From Sva-07 sp963743825 (GTDB lineage: Bacteria; Actinomycetota; Acidimicrobiia; Acidimicrobiales; Ilumatobacteraceae), in assembly GCA_963743825.1 (NCBI GenBank), contig CAVURC010000005.1, forward strand, positions 62,001 to 126,000: a stretch of 64,000 nucleotides of DNA, written 5' to 3'. Below, piece by piece: positions 54,311 through 63,900 of this stretch (its first letter is position 1; every line of letters starts with the position of its first letter). The position numbers were made by a program, and so were the translations under genes. The notes under the pieces are model-generated. The model was not told where the DNA came from and did not search any database. It saw nothing but the letters and a program-made list of their open reading frames with translations.

Positions 54311-54871
54311 TCACTCACCGCATTCGCCGGTGGCCGGCCGCACTGCGAACGTGACCGTCTCCGACGCAGTGTCGCCGCCGAACGAGAAACTGCCGCCCTC
54401 GACGGTGGCGACCCCTGTGGCCGCCCCGGTTTCCATCGTGATGGTGTAGCCGTCAGCCGACGGCTCGATTCGTGCCGGCCACTGGTCCCCGCCGATATCC
54501 ACGCGCCCTTCGCCCGGAACCACGAACGCCATCGAGTAATCGGCGCTCCCGGCACCCTGCTCGTCGAAGGTGAGGACCAGCGTCCCGGTCATGGTTCCCT
54601 CGGGCACCGTTTGGTCGAACGTGATCGTCCACGGCCCGAGCTCACTGTCACAGCTCACAGCGTTCAGCGCAACACCCTCGACTTGCTCCGCGATCACCCA
54701 CCCCGACGCTGGCGCGGTCACCTCGGTCGTCGCGACGACGGGCTCGGTACCCTCGGGCGATTCGGCGGTCGAATCGGTCTGTCGGGGTCGGGTCCGGAAA
54801 GACCGCTCCGGTCTGTCGGGGTCGGGTCCGGAAAGACCGGGCCGGAGACCGTGATCTGCGGTGGGAGCCAC
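54311..54871 (-). CDS. Hypothetical beta-rich secreted-type protein; N-terminus covers a direct repeat
   Basis: 186 residues, not recognised. From about residue 34 on it reads as an extracytoplasmic beta-rich domain: WVIAEQVEGVALNAVSCDSELGPWTITFDQTVPEGTMTGTLVLTFDEQG...ATVEGGSFSFGGDTASETVTFAV, with two cysteines (SCDS, GECGE). The first ~33 residues (GLRPGLSGPDPDRPERSF...) are translated from two 31-bp repeat copies, so a signal peptide or lipobox has probably been replaced or lies in another frame. The start 54871 is therefore uncertain. Confidence 0.55.
   Translation of the reverse strand: MAPTADHGLRPGLSGPDPDRPERSFRTRPRQTDSTAESPEGTEPVVATTEVTAPASGWVIAEQVEGVALNAVSCDSELGPWTITFDQTVPEGTMTGTLVLTFDEQGAGSADYSMAFVVPGEGRVDIGGDQWPARIEPSADGYTITMETGAATGVATVEGGSFSFGGDTASETVTFAVRPATGECGE
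54775..54839. repeat. Two direct 31-bp copies of an imperfect palindrome
   Basis: CGGTCTGTCGGGG...GGAAAGACCG appears at 54775-54805 and again at 54809-54839, identical and separated by CTC. The ends of each unit (CGGTCT / AGACCG) are inverted repeats. It is unlike families A-C. Confidence 0.92.
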
Positions 54872-54891
54872 CCGACGCGTATCGTCACACG

Positions 54892-56416
54892 GTGCGCGCC
54901 ATCACGTTGACCTCGTCTCGATGGTTGCGTGCCGTGGCGCTCGGCGTCGTCGTGATCGGTTCCGGCATCCTCGCCGTGCAGCTGCACCGCAACGGCCACA
55001 CCCAGGGCGACGACTTCGCTCTGTACCTGCGCCAGGCCCGCAGCCTGTTCGACGGCGACATCGGCGCCGTGCTCGCCGACAACCGGTTCTCGGTCCTCAA
55101 TTCCGACGCTGCCTTCAGCCCGCTGGCCTATCCCTGGGGTTGGCCGCTGCTGTTGTCGCCGTTCGTCCACCTGTGGGGCTACGACTACGACCAGCTCAAA
55201 CTCGTCGAGGTCGGCATCTTCATGGTCTGGCTGGTGCTGTTGCACGGCATCGTGCGGCGCCGCATCGGCCGCCTGCCCGCGCTCGCCATCGTGGCCGTCA
55301 TCGCAACGGCGCCCGTGTTCCTCGCTCCACACCGACCAGCTGCTCACCGAGTTCCCCCACCTCGCCGCCGTCGGCGTGTTCATCTGGTGGTACGACCGTG
55401 TTCGATCACGCTCCACGCTGCTCACTGCCAGCCGTTGCGACCTGATCGTGCTCGGCGCGATGGTCACCCTGGTCTTCAACGTTCGTCGCGAAGGGATCGT
55501 GCTGCTCGGGGTGATCGCCGTGATGCAGCTGTACGACCTCGTTGCATCGATCGACGGCCGCCGCACCCCATCAGCGTTCGTCGAACGTGTCCGTACCACG
55601 TGGCAGGCGATCATCACACCGCTGCTGTCGTTCGCCGTCGCGACCACACTGTTCCAACTGTTGTTGCCGACGGCTCTCCTGCCCGACAACGGCAACTCGA
55701 TGACGTTCATCGACAACCGACTCGGTGAGTTCCCCGGCACGCTCACCGATCAGCTCGGCCTCGGCCGGCATCCGCTCGTCGGCATCGCGATCCTGGGGCT
55801 CGCTGCAGCCGGTGCCGTCATCGGCGTGCGGCGACGGCCGACACTCGACGGCCCGTTGCTGCTCCTCACGCTCGGCAGTGCCCTGTTGATCAGCACCCAC
55901 CTCCGCAGGGTCGACCGGTACTGGTTCCAGGTCACGCCGTGGATCGTCTACTTCGCCACCGTGGCGCTCCTGGCAATCGGCCGGCTCGTCGTCGCTCGCC
56001 GCCAACGGGTCGGACGCTCGCTCGCGCTGGCACCGTTGGCGATCGTCGTCGTCGCTCATCTCGTCGTCATACCGGGCAAGGTCGGCGACGCGCGCGACTA
56101 CGACGCCGCAGGACGCGTTCAGTCGGGCCCGTCCAACCCGAGCGTGGCGCCGGTGTTCGATGCCGTCGCTGCGTTCACGCCACCTGACGCGATCGTCGCC
56201 TACTTCCGCGCCCGGACGATGACGCTGCTCACCGATCGGCGCTCGTTCCAGACCAAGAACCTCGAACGCATCGCCCAGAACGCCGACTACTTCGCCCAGC
56301 GTCGGGGTTCCACGTACTGGCAGCCCGAGCTGGAGCCAGGCGCCGCCCGCCTCGCCGGGTTCGAGGAGGTCTGGTCGGACGCCACGTGGATCCTGTGGCG
56401 AACACCCGACGACTGA
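54892..56416 (+). CDS. Polytopic membrane glycosyltransferase-like protein (ArnT/PMT-like), one apparent frameshift
   Basis: About 507 residues once joined. The N-terminus has a helix (AVALGVVVIGSGILAVQL) and the acidic start of a GT-C luminal loop HTQGDDFALYLRQARSLFDG with DxFxYLxxA-like spacing. The following ~10 hydrophobic segments are typical of GT-C polyprenyl-phosphate-dependent transferases. The frame shifts near 55325: ATAPVFLA, then LHTDQLLTEFPHLAAVGVF in a second frame. A missing GC doublet would restore it (GCTC to GCGCTC). The C-terminal ~70 residues are soluble. GTG 54892 is used. The role in cell-envelope glycosylation is inferred from the fold only. Confidence 0.7.
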
Positions 56417-56438
56417 GCCGGTGCGCGAAACTGTCGGG

Positions 56439-56942
56439 ATGGGACTCTTTCGCAACAAGGACAGCCACGAACAGTTTCAGATGCGCGAGGACCTGATCTC
56501 GGTCGGCGACGACTACTGGATCGAGAACAATTCCGGCGACAGGGTGTATCGGGTCAACGGCAAGGTGGCCAGGCTTCGTGACACCTGGGTGCTCGAGGAC
56601 CGGCAAGGCAACGAGGTTGCCCGGATCCACGAACGCATGCTCACCGTTCGCGATGCCATCGAGATCGAGATCGGCGACCAGAAGGCCACCGTGAAGAAGG
56701 CACTCGTCGGCATTCGTGACCGGTTCCACATCGAGGTCGAGCACGGCAACGACCTCAAGGCTCACGGCAACATCGTCGATCACGAATACGAGATCGAGCG
56801 CGACGGCGACAAGGTCGCCGAGGTGTCGAAGAAGTGGTTCCGGATGCGTGACACCTACGGCGTCGAGATCTTCGAGCCGACCCTCACTCCGCTGATCCTC
56901 GCGATCACCGTCGCGGTGGACGCGCTCTCCCACGACCGCTGA
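56439..56942 (+). CDS. LURP-one-related / scramblase-like family protein
   Basis: 167 residues: KDSHEQFQMREDLISVGDDYWIENNSGDRVYRVNGKVARLRDTWVLEDRQGNEVARIHERMLTVRDAIEIEI, a run of beta hairpins in the LOR (tubby-like) barrel, ending with a C-terminal hydrophobic helix PTLTPLILAITVAVDALSHD. Bacterial members are abundant in actinobacteria and have no assigned function. It is separated by 22 bp from the glycosyltransferase-like gene and probably co-transcribed. Confidence 0.8.
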   Translation: MGLFRNKDSHEQFQMREDLISVGDDYWIENNSGDRVYRVNGKVARLRDTWVLEDRQGNEVARIHERMLTVRDAIEIEIGDQKATVKKALVGIRDRFHIEVEHGNDLKAHGNIVDHEYEIERDGDKVAEVSKKWFRMRDTYGVEIFEPTLTPLILAITVAVDALSHDR

Positions 56943-56945
56943 TCT

Positions 56946-56975
56946 GTTACTCGTGGTGTCTCACACCTGAGTAAC
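56946..56975. repeat. Family A palindrome, copy 12
   Basis: Arms GTTACTC / GAGTAAC around GTGGTGTCTCACACCT, a variant of the GGTGTCTGACACC core. It starts 3 bp after the preceding stop. Confidence 0.85.
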
Positions 56976-57007
56976 GGCACGCGTCGTTGTGGGAGGCTGG
57001 GGCGACG

Positions 57008-57850
57008 ATGGCGGACACGGCGGCGATCACGACCTACCGGTACCTGCGCATCAGCATGGTCGGTGCCGTGGTGCTGCTCGCCGTGTCGATCGCCATCGAA
57101 CGCGCCCAGGTCGACTGCTGGCAGACGTCGGTGTCGGCCTACTACTACACCCCGGTCAAAGCGATCTTCGTCGGCGTACTGATGGCGATCGGGCTGTGCC
57201 TCATCGCCATCAAGGGCAGCACGACGTGGGAGGACGCCACGCTCAACGCCGCCGGGATGCTCGCACCGATCGTCGCCGTCGTGCCGACCTCCGACGTGGG
57301 TACCTGCTGGTCGCAGACACCGAGGCCGCTGCCGGTGAACGATGACGGCCAACTCGCCGACTGGGTCGTTGCGAACATCGACAACAACATCACCGCACTG
57401 ATCGTCACCGGCATCGTCGGGTTGATCGTGGCCGCGGTGATCGCCACCATCGCCACCCGGAACATGAAGGCCATCGCGCAGGTCGGCCCGATCCAGATGC
57501 GCCTCGGGTTGCTCGGCGCCATGGCGTTCCTCGTCGGGGGCGCCGTCGTGTTCGCCTTCTGGGACGACTTCGACACCCGGGCCCACGGCCTCGCGGCCGT
57601 CACGATGTTCCTCTTCCTCGCAATCGCGGTCGGGATCAACGCATGGCAACATCGCCACGACCCGGCGCCACGGATCTACTTCTGGCTGTATGCAGCGATC
57701 GCGTTCTCGATGATCGCGGCGGCCATCGTGATGTTCCCGCTCGGCTCGAGTTGGGACCACATGGTGCTGGTCCTCGAGGCCACCGAGATCACCCTGTTCG
57801 CAGTGTTCTGGCTCGCGCAGACCAAGGAACACTGGCACGAGACCGCCTGA
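57008..57850 (+). CDS. Integral membrane protein, DUF998-like
   Basis: 280 residues with about seven membrane helices: SMVGAVVLLAVSIAIERAQ, SVSAYYYTPVKAIFVGVLMAIGLCLIAI, NITALIVTGIVGLIVAAVIATIA, GLLGAMAFLVGGAVVFAF, and three more. The motif SVSAYYYTPVKAIFVG resembles the SxSxYYYT motif of DUF998/Frag1-like membrane proteins. The call is by resemblance. ATG 57008 starts shortly before the first helix. Function unknown. Confidence 0.65.
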   Translation: MADTAAITTYRYLRISMVGAVVLLAVSIAIERAQVDCWQTSVSAYYYTPVKAIFVGVLMAIGLCLIAIKGSTTWEDATLNAAGMLAPIVAVVPTSDVGTCWSQTPRPLPVNDDGQLADWVVANIDNNITALIVTGIVGLIVAAVIATIATRNMKAIAQVGPIQMRLGLLGAMAFLVGGAVVFAFWDDFDTRAHGLAAVTMFLFLAIAVGINAWQHRHDPAPRIYFWLYAAIAFSMIAAAIVMFPLGSSWDHMVLVLEATEITLFAVFWLAQTKEHWHETA

Positions 57851-57883
57851 GCGCCGGCGGGAGGTCGCTGGTGTTCGGGCCCG

Positions 57884-58420
57884 TCACGACCGATCCGGGC
57901 GTGCCAGGAACGCGCTGTCGCCCGGACGCCACAGCTCGTGCGCCCGCCGCCACGTCGCGAACGCCTGCAAGATGCGGGGCGGATCGCCATGGATCTCCGT
58001 GAATCCCCCGTTCAGCTCGCGTGTGTCGAAGTAGGCGGCGTCGACACCATCCGCGTACAAACGACAGGCGGGTTCGAAGCCCAGGCCGACGAGGCGCTGG
58101 TACTCGCCTTCGAAGTCGTTCACCAGGATCGCGAGATGGTGATACCCCTCGTCGCCGGCGGCGTACATGTCGCGGTAGATCGATGGCGTCTCGTCGTGTT
58201 GCTGGATGAACTGGATCATCGTGTCACCCAGATAGCCGAAGGCGTACGACACATCGGCTTCCTGGTCGGTACCGCGATACGTGAACCGGTCGCATCGGTG
58301 GTGCGGGGAACGGACGAACGGACCGGCGCCGAAGGTGTCGCTCCAGCGTTGGATCGATGCGTCGAGATCGTCGACGAACCAGGCCTGTTGGAAGATCGGG
58401 AAATGGGTGAGCAGTGTCAT
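57884..58420 (-). CDS. VOC family protein (glyoxalase-like)
   Basis: 178 residues. The fold's first module is FPIFQQAWFVDDLDASIQRWSDTFGAGPFVRSP, then GYLGDTMIQFIQQHDETPSIYRDM. The second is EGYHHLAILVNDFEGEYQRLVGLGFEPACRLYADGVDAAYFDTRELNGGFTEIHG. Metal ligands are probably one of the HH pair and the glutamate in GFTEIHG. ATG 58420 starts at the first conserved strand; the longer upstream frame runs into the efeU promoter. The substrate is unknown. Confidence 0.8.
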   Translation of the reverse strand: MTLLTHFPIFQQAWFVDDLDASIQRWSDTFGAGPFVRSPHHRCDRFTYRGTDQEADVSYAFGYLGDTMIQFIQQHDETPSIYRDMYAAGDEGYHHLAILVNDFEGEYQRLVGLGFEPACRLYADGVDAAYFDTRELNGGFTEIHGDPPRILQAFATWRRAHELWRPGDSAFLARPDRS

Positions 58421-58525
58421 GGTGACCTCCTGCGCAACAGTGTGCCCAGTGGCGTCGGCGCGGCCCGTGTCGGCGCGCCCGTCGGCCACGTCGCAGGCCT
58501 GATTTCGGATCTCGGGACGATGAGT

Positions 58526-58540
58526 GTTAGGCTTACCTAT
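58526..58540. promoter_or_regulatory. IdeR/DtxR-like iron box upstream of efeU
   Basis: GTTAGGCTTACCTAT matches the inner 15 bases of the IdeR/DtxR operator (GTTAGGCTAACCTAA) at 13 positions. It lies 51 bp upstream of the efeU start, in the promoter region. It would place iron uptake under iron-dependent repression; the regulator gene is not in the window. Confidence 0.7.
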
Positions 58541-58591
58541 CATACGGAGCGAATGCCGCCGAAGCTCACCACATCCACACCGGAGCGAATC

Positions 58592-59461
58592 ATGCTGCAA
58601 ACCTTCCTCACCGGACTACGAGAAGGCCTCGAGGCCGCGCTGGTCGTCAGCATCTTGATGTCGTTCCTGGTCCGCAGCGGCCATCGCGACCGCATCCCGG
58701 CACTGTGGATCGGGATCGGCGTCGCAGTCGTTGCCTCACTCGCCTTCGGCGGGTTGCTGCACTTCACGTCGGCCAGCATGAGCTTCGAGGCACAGGAGAC
58801 CTTCGGCGGGATCGTGTCGATCGTGGCGGTCGGGTTCGTCACCTGGATGGTGTTCTGGATGCGTCGGGCGTCACGAACGATCGCCGGCGATCTGCAGGGA
58901 AAGATGTCGTCCGCAGTGGAACTCGGCGCGATCGGCGTCTTCACGGCTGCGCTGCTGGCCGTGGGTCGCGAAGGCCTCGAGACCGCGCTGTTCCTCTACC
59001 CCACGTTCGCGGCCCAGGGTGCCGGCGCCGCGCCGGCCGTCGGCGCGCTGCTCGGGCTCGGCACGGCGGTGTTCATCGGCGTGCTGCTGTACCGCGGCGC
59101 GGTGCACATGAACCTGGCGGCGTTCTTCAAGGTCACCGGCGCAGCACTCATCGTGATCGCCGCCGGCGTGCTGGCGTACGGGATTCACGACCTGCAGGAA
59201 GCCGGCGTGCTCCCCGGCATCAACACGCTCGCCTGGGACATCGAGGGCTATCGGGTGACCAGCTGGTACGGATCGATCATCAAGGGCGTCTTCAACCTCG
59301 GCCCGCAGATGACCGTGCTCGAAGTCGCCGTCTACTTCGCCTATCTCGTCCCGACGATGGTGCTCTTCCTGCGCCCCGTCGCCGCCCGATCCGCCGACGC
59401 TGTCGGCGTTCATGCCGCAGCGACGACCAACGCTGTCGCTGTTGCCGACGCGGCCCGCTGA
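58592..59461 (+). CDS. efeU: EfeU/FTR1-type iron permease
   Basis: 289 residues with about seven membrane helices. Both conserved iron-binding helices carry the REGLE motif: TGLREGLEAALVVSIL near 7-22 and AVGREGLETALFLYP near 125-140. The permease moves ferric or ferrous iron using an outer iron oxidase or peroxidase. A cupredoxin-type lipoprotein follows 40 bp downstream, as in EfeUO; EfeB, the heme peroxidase, is absent. An IdeR-like box precedes the gene. Confidence 0.93.
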   Translation: MLQTFLTGLREGLEAALVVSILMSFLVRSGHRDRIPALWIGIGVAVVASLAFGGLLHFTSASMSFEAQETFGGIVSIVAVGFVTWMVFWMRRASRTIAGDLQGKMSSAVELGAIGVFTAALLAVGREGLETALFLYPTFAAQGAGAAPAVGALLGLGTAVFIGVLLYRGAVHMNLAAFFKVTGAALIVIAAGVLAYGIHDLQEAGVLPGINTLAWDIEGYRVTSWYGSIIKGVFNLGPQMTVLEVAVYFAYLVPTMVLFLRPVAARSADAVGVHAAATTNAVAVADAAR

Positions 59462-59501
59462 ACACGCCCCACCCCGATCCATGATCTCTGGAGGAACCAC
59501 C

Positions 59502-60198
59502 ATGCCCAAGCTGCTCACGACGACCCTCGCGATCGTCACGCCTCGCCGCCCTGGCGGCCTGCTCGAGCGACGCCGCCGACGTGACCGTCGACGTCACCGG
59601 AACCGACGATTCCTGCACGCTGTCGGCCGACATTCTCGACGCCGGCAACATCGGCTTCGAGTTCACCAACGAGGCAAACGACGTCAACGAGTTGTACGTG
59701 CTGCGGGCCAACGGCGACGTCGTGTCCGAGGTCGAGAACGTCACCACCGGCACCAGCCGCACCCTCACGGTCGACCTGGTCGCCGGTGACTACCTCGTGC
59801 GATGCAAGCCAGGGCAGACCGGCGACGGCATCGAGTCGAGCTTCACCGTGACGGGTGAGGGCGGCACCGAACAGGCGACTCCCGACAGGACGGTGACGTT
59901 CGAGGCAGTCGAGTTCCGGTACCCAGATCTCGACGTCGGCGCCATCGACGCCGGCGACACGATCCGGTTCGAGATGACGAACGCTGGATCGCAGGCCCAC
60001 GAGTTCGAGGTCCTCGACCCCGACGGCAACGCCATCGGGGAAGTGGCCTCGACCGAGCCGGGCGCAGCAAGCGGTGCGACCATGACCTTCGAGTCAGCCG
60101 GCGTCTACCGCTACCAGTGCATCCTCGTCGACGAGAGCACGACGAAGCCGCACACCGAACTCGGTATGGAAGGCTCCTTCGAGGTTCAGGCGAGCTGA
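59502..60198 (+). CDS. EfeO-like cupredoxin lipoprotein, one apparent frameshift in the signal peptide
   Basis: About 232 residues. Good ribosome-binding site GGAGG at 59490-59494. The N-terminus MPKLLTTTLAIVT shifts frame near 59540; the new frame reads LAALAACSSDAADVTVDV, giving a lipobox LAAC, so a GC-doublet deletion would explain it. The mature part holds two related cupredoxin-like units: SCTLSADILDAGNIGFEFTNEANDVNELYVL..., and FEAVEFRYPDLDVGAIDAGDTIRFEMTNAGSQAHEFEVLD. The peptidase M75 domain of full EfeO is missing, so this is a stand-alone cupredoxin module of an iron-uptake system. Confidence 0.8.
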
Positions 60199-60245
60199 AC
60201 TCGGCCGGAACCTCGACGGAACGTCATCGCGTCGGGTACAGCGAC

Positions 60246-60413
60246 TCAGATACGGCGACGAACGCCACGACCCGGCGTCACCGCTGCGGCGACGACTGCT
60301 GTCTTCGCCACCGGTGACGGACCGGGGGAAACGGCTTTGGCAACCACTGCTGTCTTCGCGACCGGATGGCCGATCACACCGACGCGTCCAACTCGTCCTA
60401 CTCCTACTGGCAT
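60246..60413 (-). CDS. Small Ala/Val-rich protein next to DUF6325
   Basis: 55 residues: MPVGVGRVGRVGVIG, then an internal duplication PVAKTAVVAKAVSPGPS / PVAKTAVVAAAVTPG, ending RRRI. The ATG at 60413 is 2 bp after the DUF6325 stop, so the gene is expressed with it. Small proteins with a xxVARTAVVAGTAxxV motif commonly lie behind DUF6325/SHOCT genes in actinobacteria, and this fits that pattern with a duplicated core. Below the usual gene-caller size. Confidence 0.6.
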   Translation of the reverse strand: MPVGVGRVGRVGVIGHPVAKTAVVAKAVSPGPSPVAKTAVVAAAVTPGRGVRRRI

Positions 60414-60414
60414 G

Positions 60415-60870
60415 TCATGCTCCTTCTTCGTTGATGGCATCAGCCTCGATCGAGGCGATGATGGCTTGGATCGGGATTCGTCCGTTGGCGATGAGTTGTC
60501 CGCCCGACCGTCGTGCTGCCGCACCGAAGGGCGCGGCCCACAGGTTCTCCCAGATGAGGACGCCTGCAGTGGACCCCGGCTCCATCGCCGCGGCGAGCAT
60601 CTCGACGTCGTCCTCGGCGAGCAGTTCGGCAAGTTCGGCTTCGAGAACCTGCAGCTCTCCGAGGTCGTCGAGGTCGGACAGTTCCATGGCGTCGACAACG
60701 CCGTCCTCACCCTTGACGAGAATGAGGATGTCGATGACCCGGATGGTCCCGGCGTCGACGAGCCGGAGCAGTTCTTCGGCCATCTCACCCGTGAAGTTGG
60801 TCGAGCCGGCAGGGAACTCGACGACGAGATAGTCGATGGGCCCCAGCGAATCAAGCGAAACGTCGGTCAT
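60415..60870 (-). CDS. DUF6325 family protein
   Basis: 151 residues: IDYLVVEFPAGSTNFTGEMAEELLRLVDAGTIRVIDILILVKGEDGVVDAMELSDL, a helix ELQVLEAELAELLAEDDVEMLAAAMEPGSTAGVLIWENLWAAPFGAAARRSGGQLIANGRIP. This is the typical DUF6325 (formerly DUF1269-like) layout with a central GSTAGVLIWENLWA motif. Often associated with stress or membrane proteins; function unknown. It precedes a tiny companion gene. Confidence 0.8.
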   Translation of the reverse strand: MTDVSLDSLGPIDYLVVEFPAGSTNFTGEMAEELLRLVDAGTIRVIDILILVKGEDGVVDAMELSDLDDLGELQVLEAELAELLAEDDVEMLAAAMEPGSTAGVLIWENLWAAPFGAAARRSGGQLIANGRIPIQAIIASIEADAINEEGA

Positions 60871-61001
60871 GAGTACTCCATTCGTTCAGGCACCGAAAGT
60901 TCGGAGCCGACCAGTTGTGGTGTGGTCTTCCGTTCACGGTAGGGCGCCCGGAACCGATCGGCAATGGACGATGGAGAAATGGTCCGATCTGGGTGAGATT
61001 G

Positions 61002-61042
61002 TTCGAACGACGGCACCTCGGTGCGAGGTGCCGTCGTTCGAA
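61002..61042 (-). terminator. Strong hairpin after katG
   Basis: A 41-bp perfect inverted repeat with 19-bp arms and a 3-base loop (GTG at 61021-61023): TTCGAACGACGGCACCTCG and its complement. It begins 6 bp after the katG stop on the minus strand. There is no U-tract, so it may act as an intrinsic-like or protective 3' hairpin. Confidence 0.85.
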
Positions 61043-61048
61043 GGTGCC

Positions 61049-63268
<2,220 letters not shown>

Positions 63269-63346
63269 TGCTGCTCCTTGGAATGCATGGATGTCGATGG
63301 TGTGGTGGATGTGAACAGTGCAACGGCGGGTGAGGGATCACGACGA

Positions 63347-63796
63347 TCATGCGCGGCACGACGGGCAGAGCCCCCAGTAGACGACTTCGGCTTCGTCGAT
63401 CTCGAAGCCGTGATCGTCGTCGGCGGTGAGACACGGTGCCGACCCGACTGCGCAGTCGATGTCGAACATGGTGTCGCAACCGCGGCAGATCAGGTGATGG
63501 TGGTTGTCGCCGACTCGATCCTCGTAGCGTGCCGCAGCTCCCATGGGCTGGATTCGCCGCACGAGGTCCTTGTCGACCAGCACGCCGAGCGTGTCGTACA
63601 CGGCCTGACGGGAAATCGATCCGATCGCCGCTCTGACGTCGTCGGTCAGTTCGTCGGCCGTGGCATGAGGGCGCGACGACAGCGCCCGCATGACCGCCAG
63701 TCGCTGCGCCGTGACCTGCACGCCGTGCTGGCGCAGAAGCTGATCGACATTGTTGGACACGACCCACATCCAATCACCGATTATCGACTTTGTCAA
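63347..63796 (-). CDS. furA: FurA-type peroxide/iron-responsive regulator
   Basis: 149 residues as read from 63796; true starts may be ATG 63769 or GTG 63760 (WVVSNNVDQLLRQHG). The winged-helix domain VTAQRLAVMRALSSRPHATADELTDDVRAAIGSISRQAVYDTLGVLVDKDLV is followed by the metal region DNHHHLICRGCDTMFDID and CPSCRA, giving the HHHxxC and CxxC ligands. It represses katG and itself in mycobacteria and streptomycetes. The AT-rich upstream region (63770-63815) contains the 11-bp palindrome GGATTTAATCC and, on the minus strand, TTGACA. Confidence 0.9.
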   Translation of the reverse strand: MTKSIIGDWMWVVSNNVDQLLRQHGVQVTAQRLAVMRALSSRPHATADELTDDVRAAIGSISRQAVYDTLGVLVDKDLVRRIQPMGAAARYEDRVGDNHHHLICRGCDTMFDIDCAVGSAPCLTADDDHGFEIDEAEVVYWGLCPSCRA

Positions 63797-63803
63797 CTAT
63801 TGG

Positions 63804-63814
63804 ATTTAATCCAG
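63804..63814. promoter_or_regulatory. Possible furA promoter/operator palindrome
   Basis: GGATTTAATCC, an 11-bp palindrome around a central T, inside an AT-rich island upstream of furA. A TTGACA hexamer follows on the minus strand at 63797-63792. FurA autoregulation from such a site is known in relatives; the exact consensus match is not tested. Confidence 0.45.
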
Positions 63815-63900
63815 TTCGCCCGCGATGACAGCCCGAGCGTCCCCGAACCGTCTGTAGTAGGAAGTTCCAACTTCAGTGGCCACAGATGGGGAACGACGAG

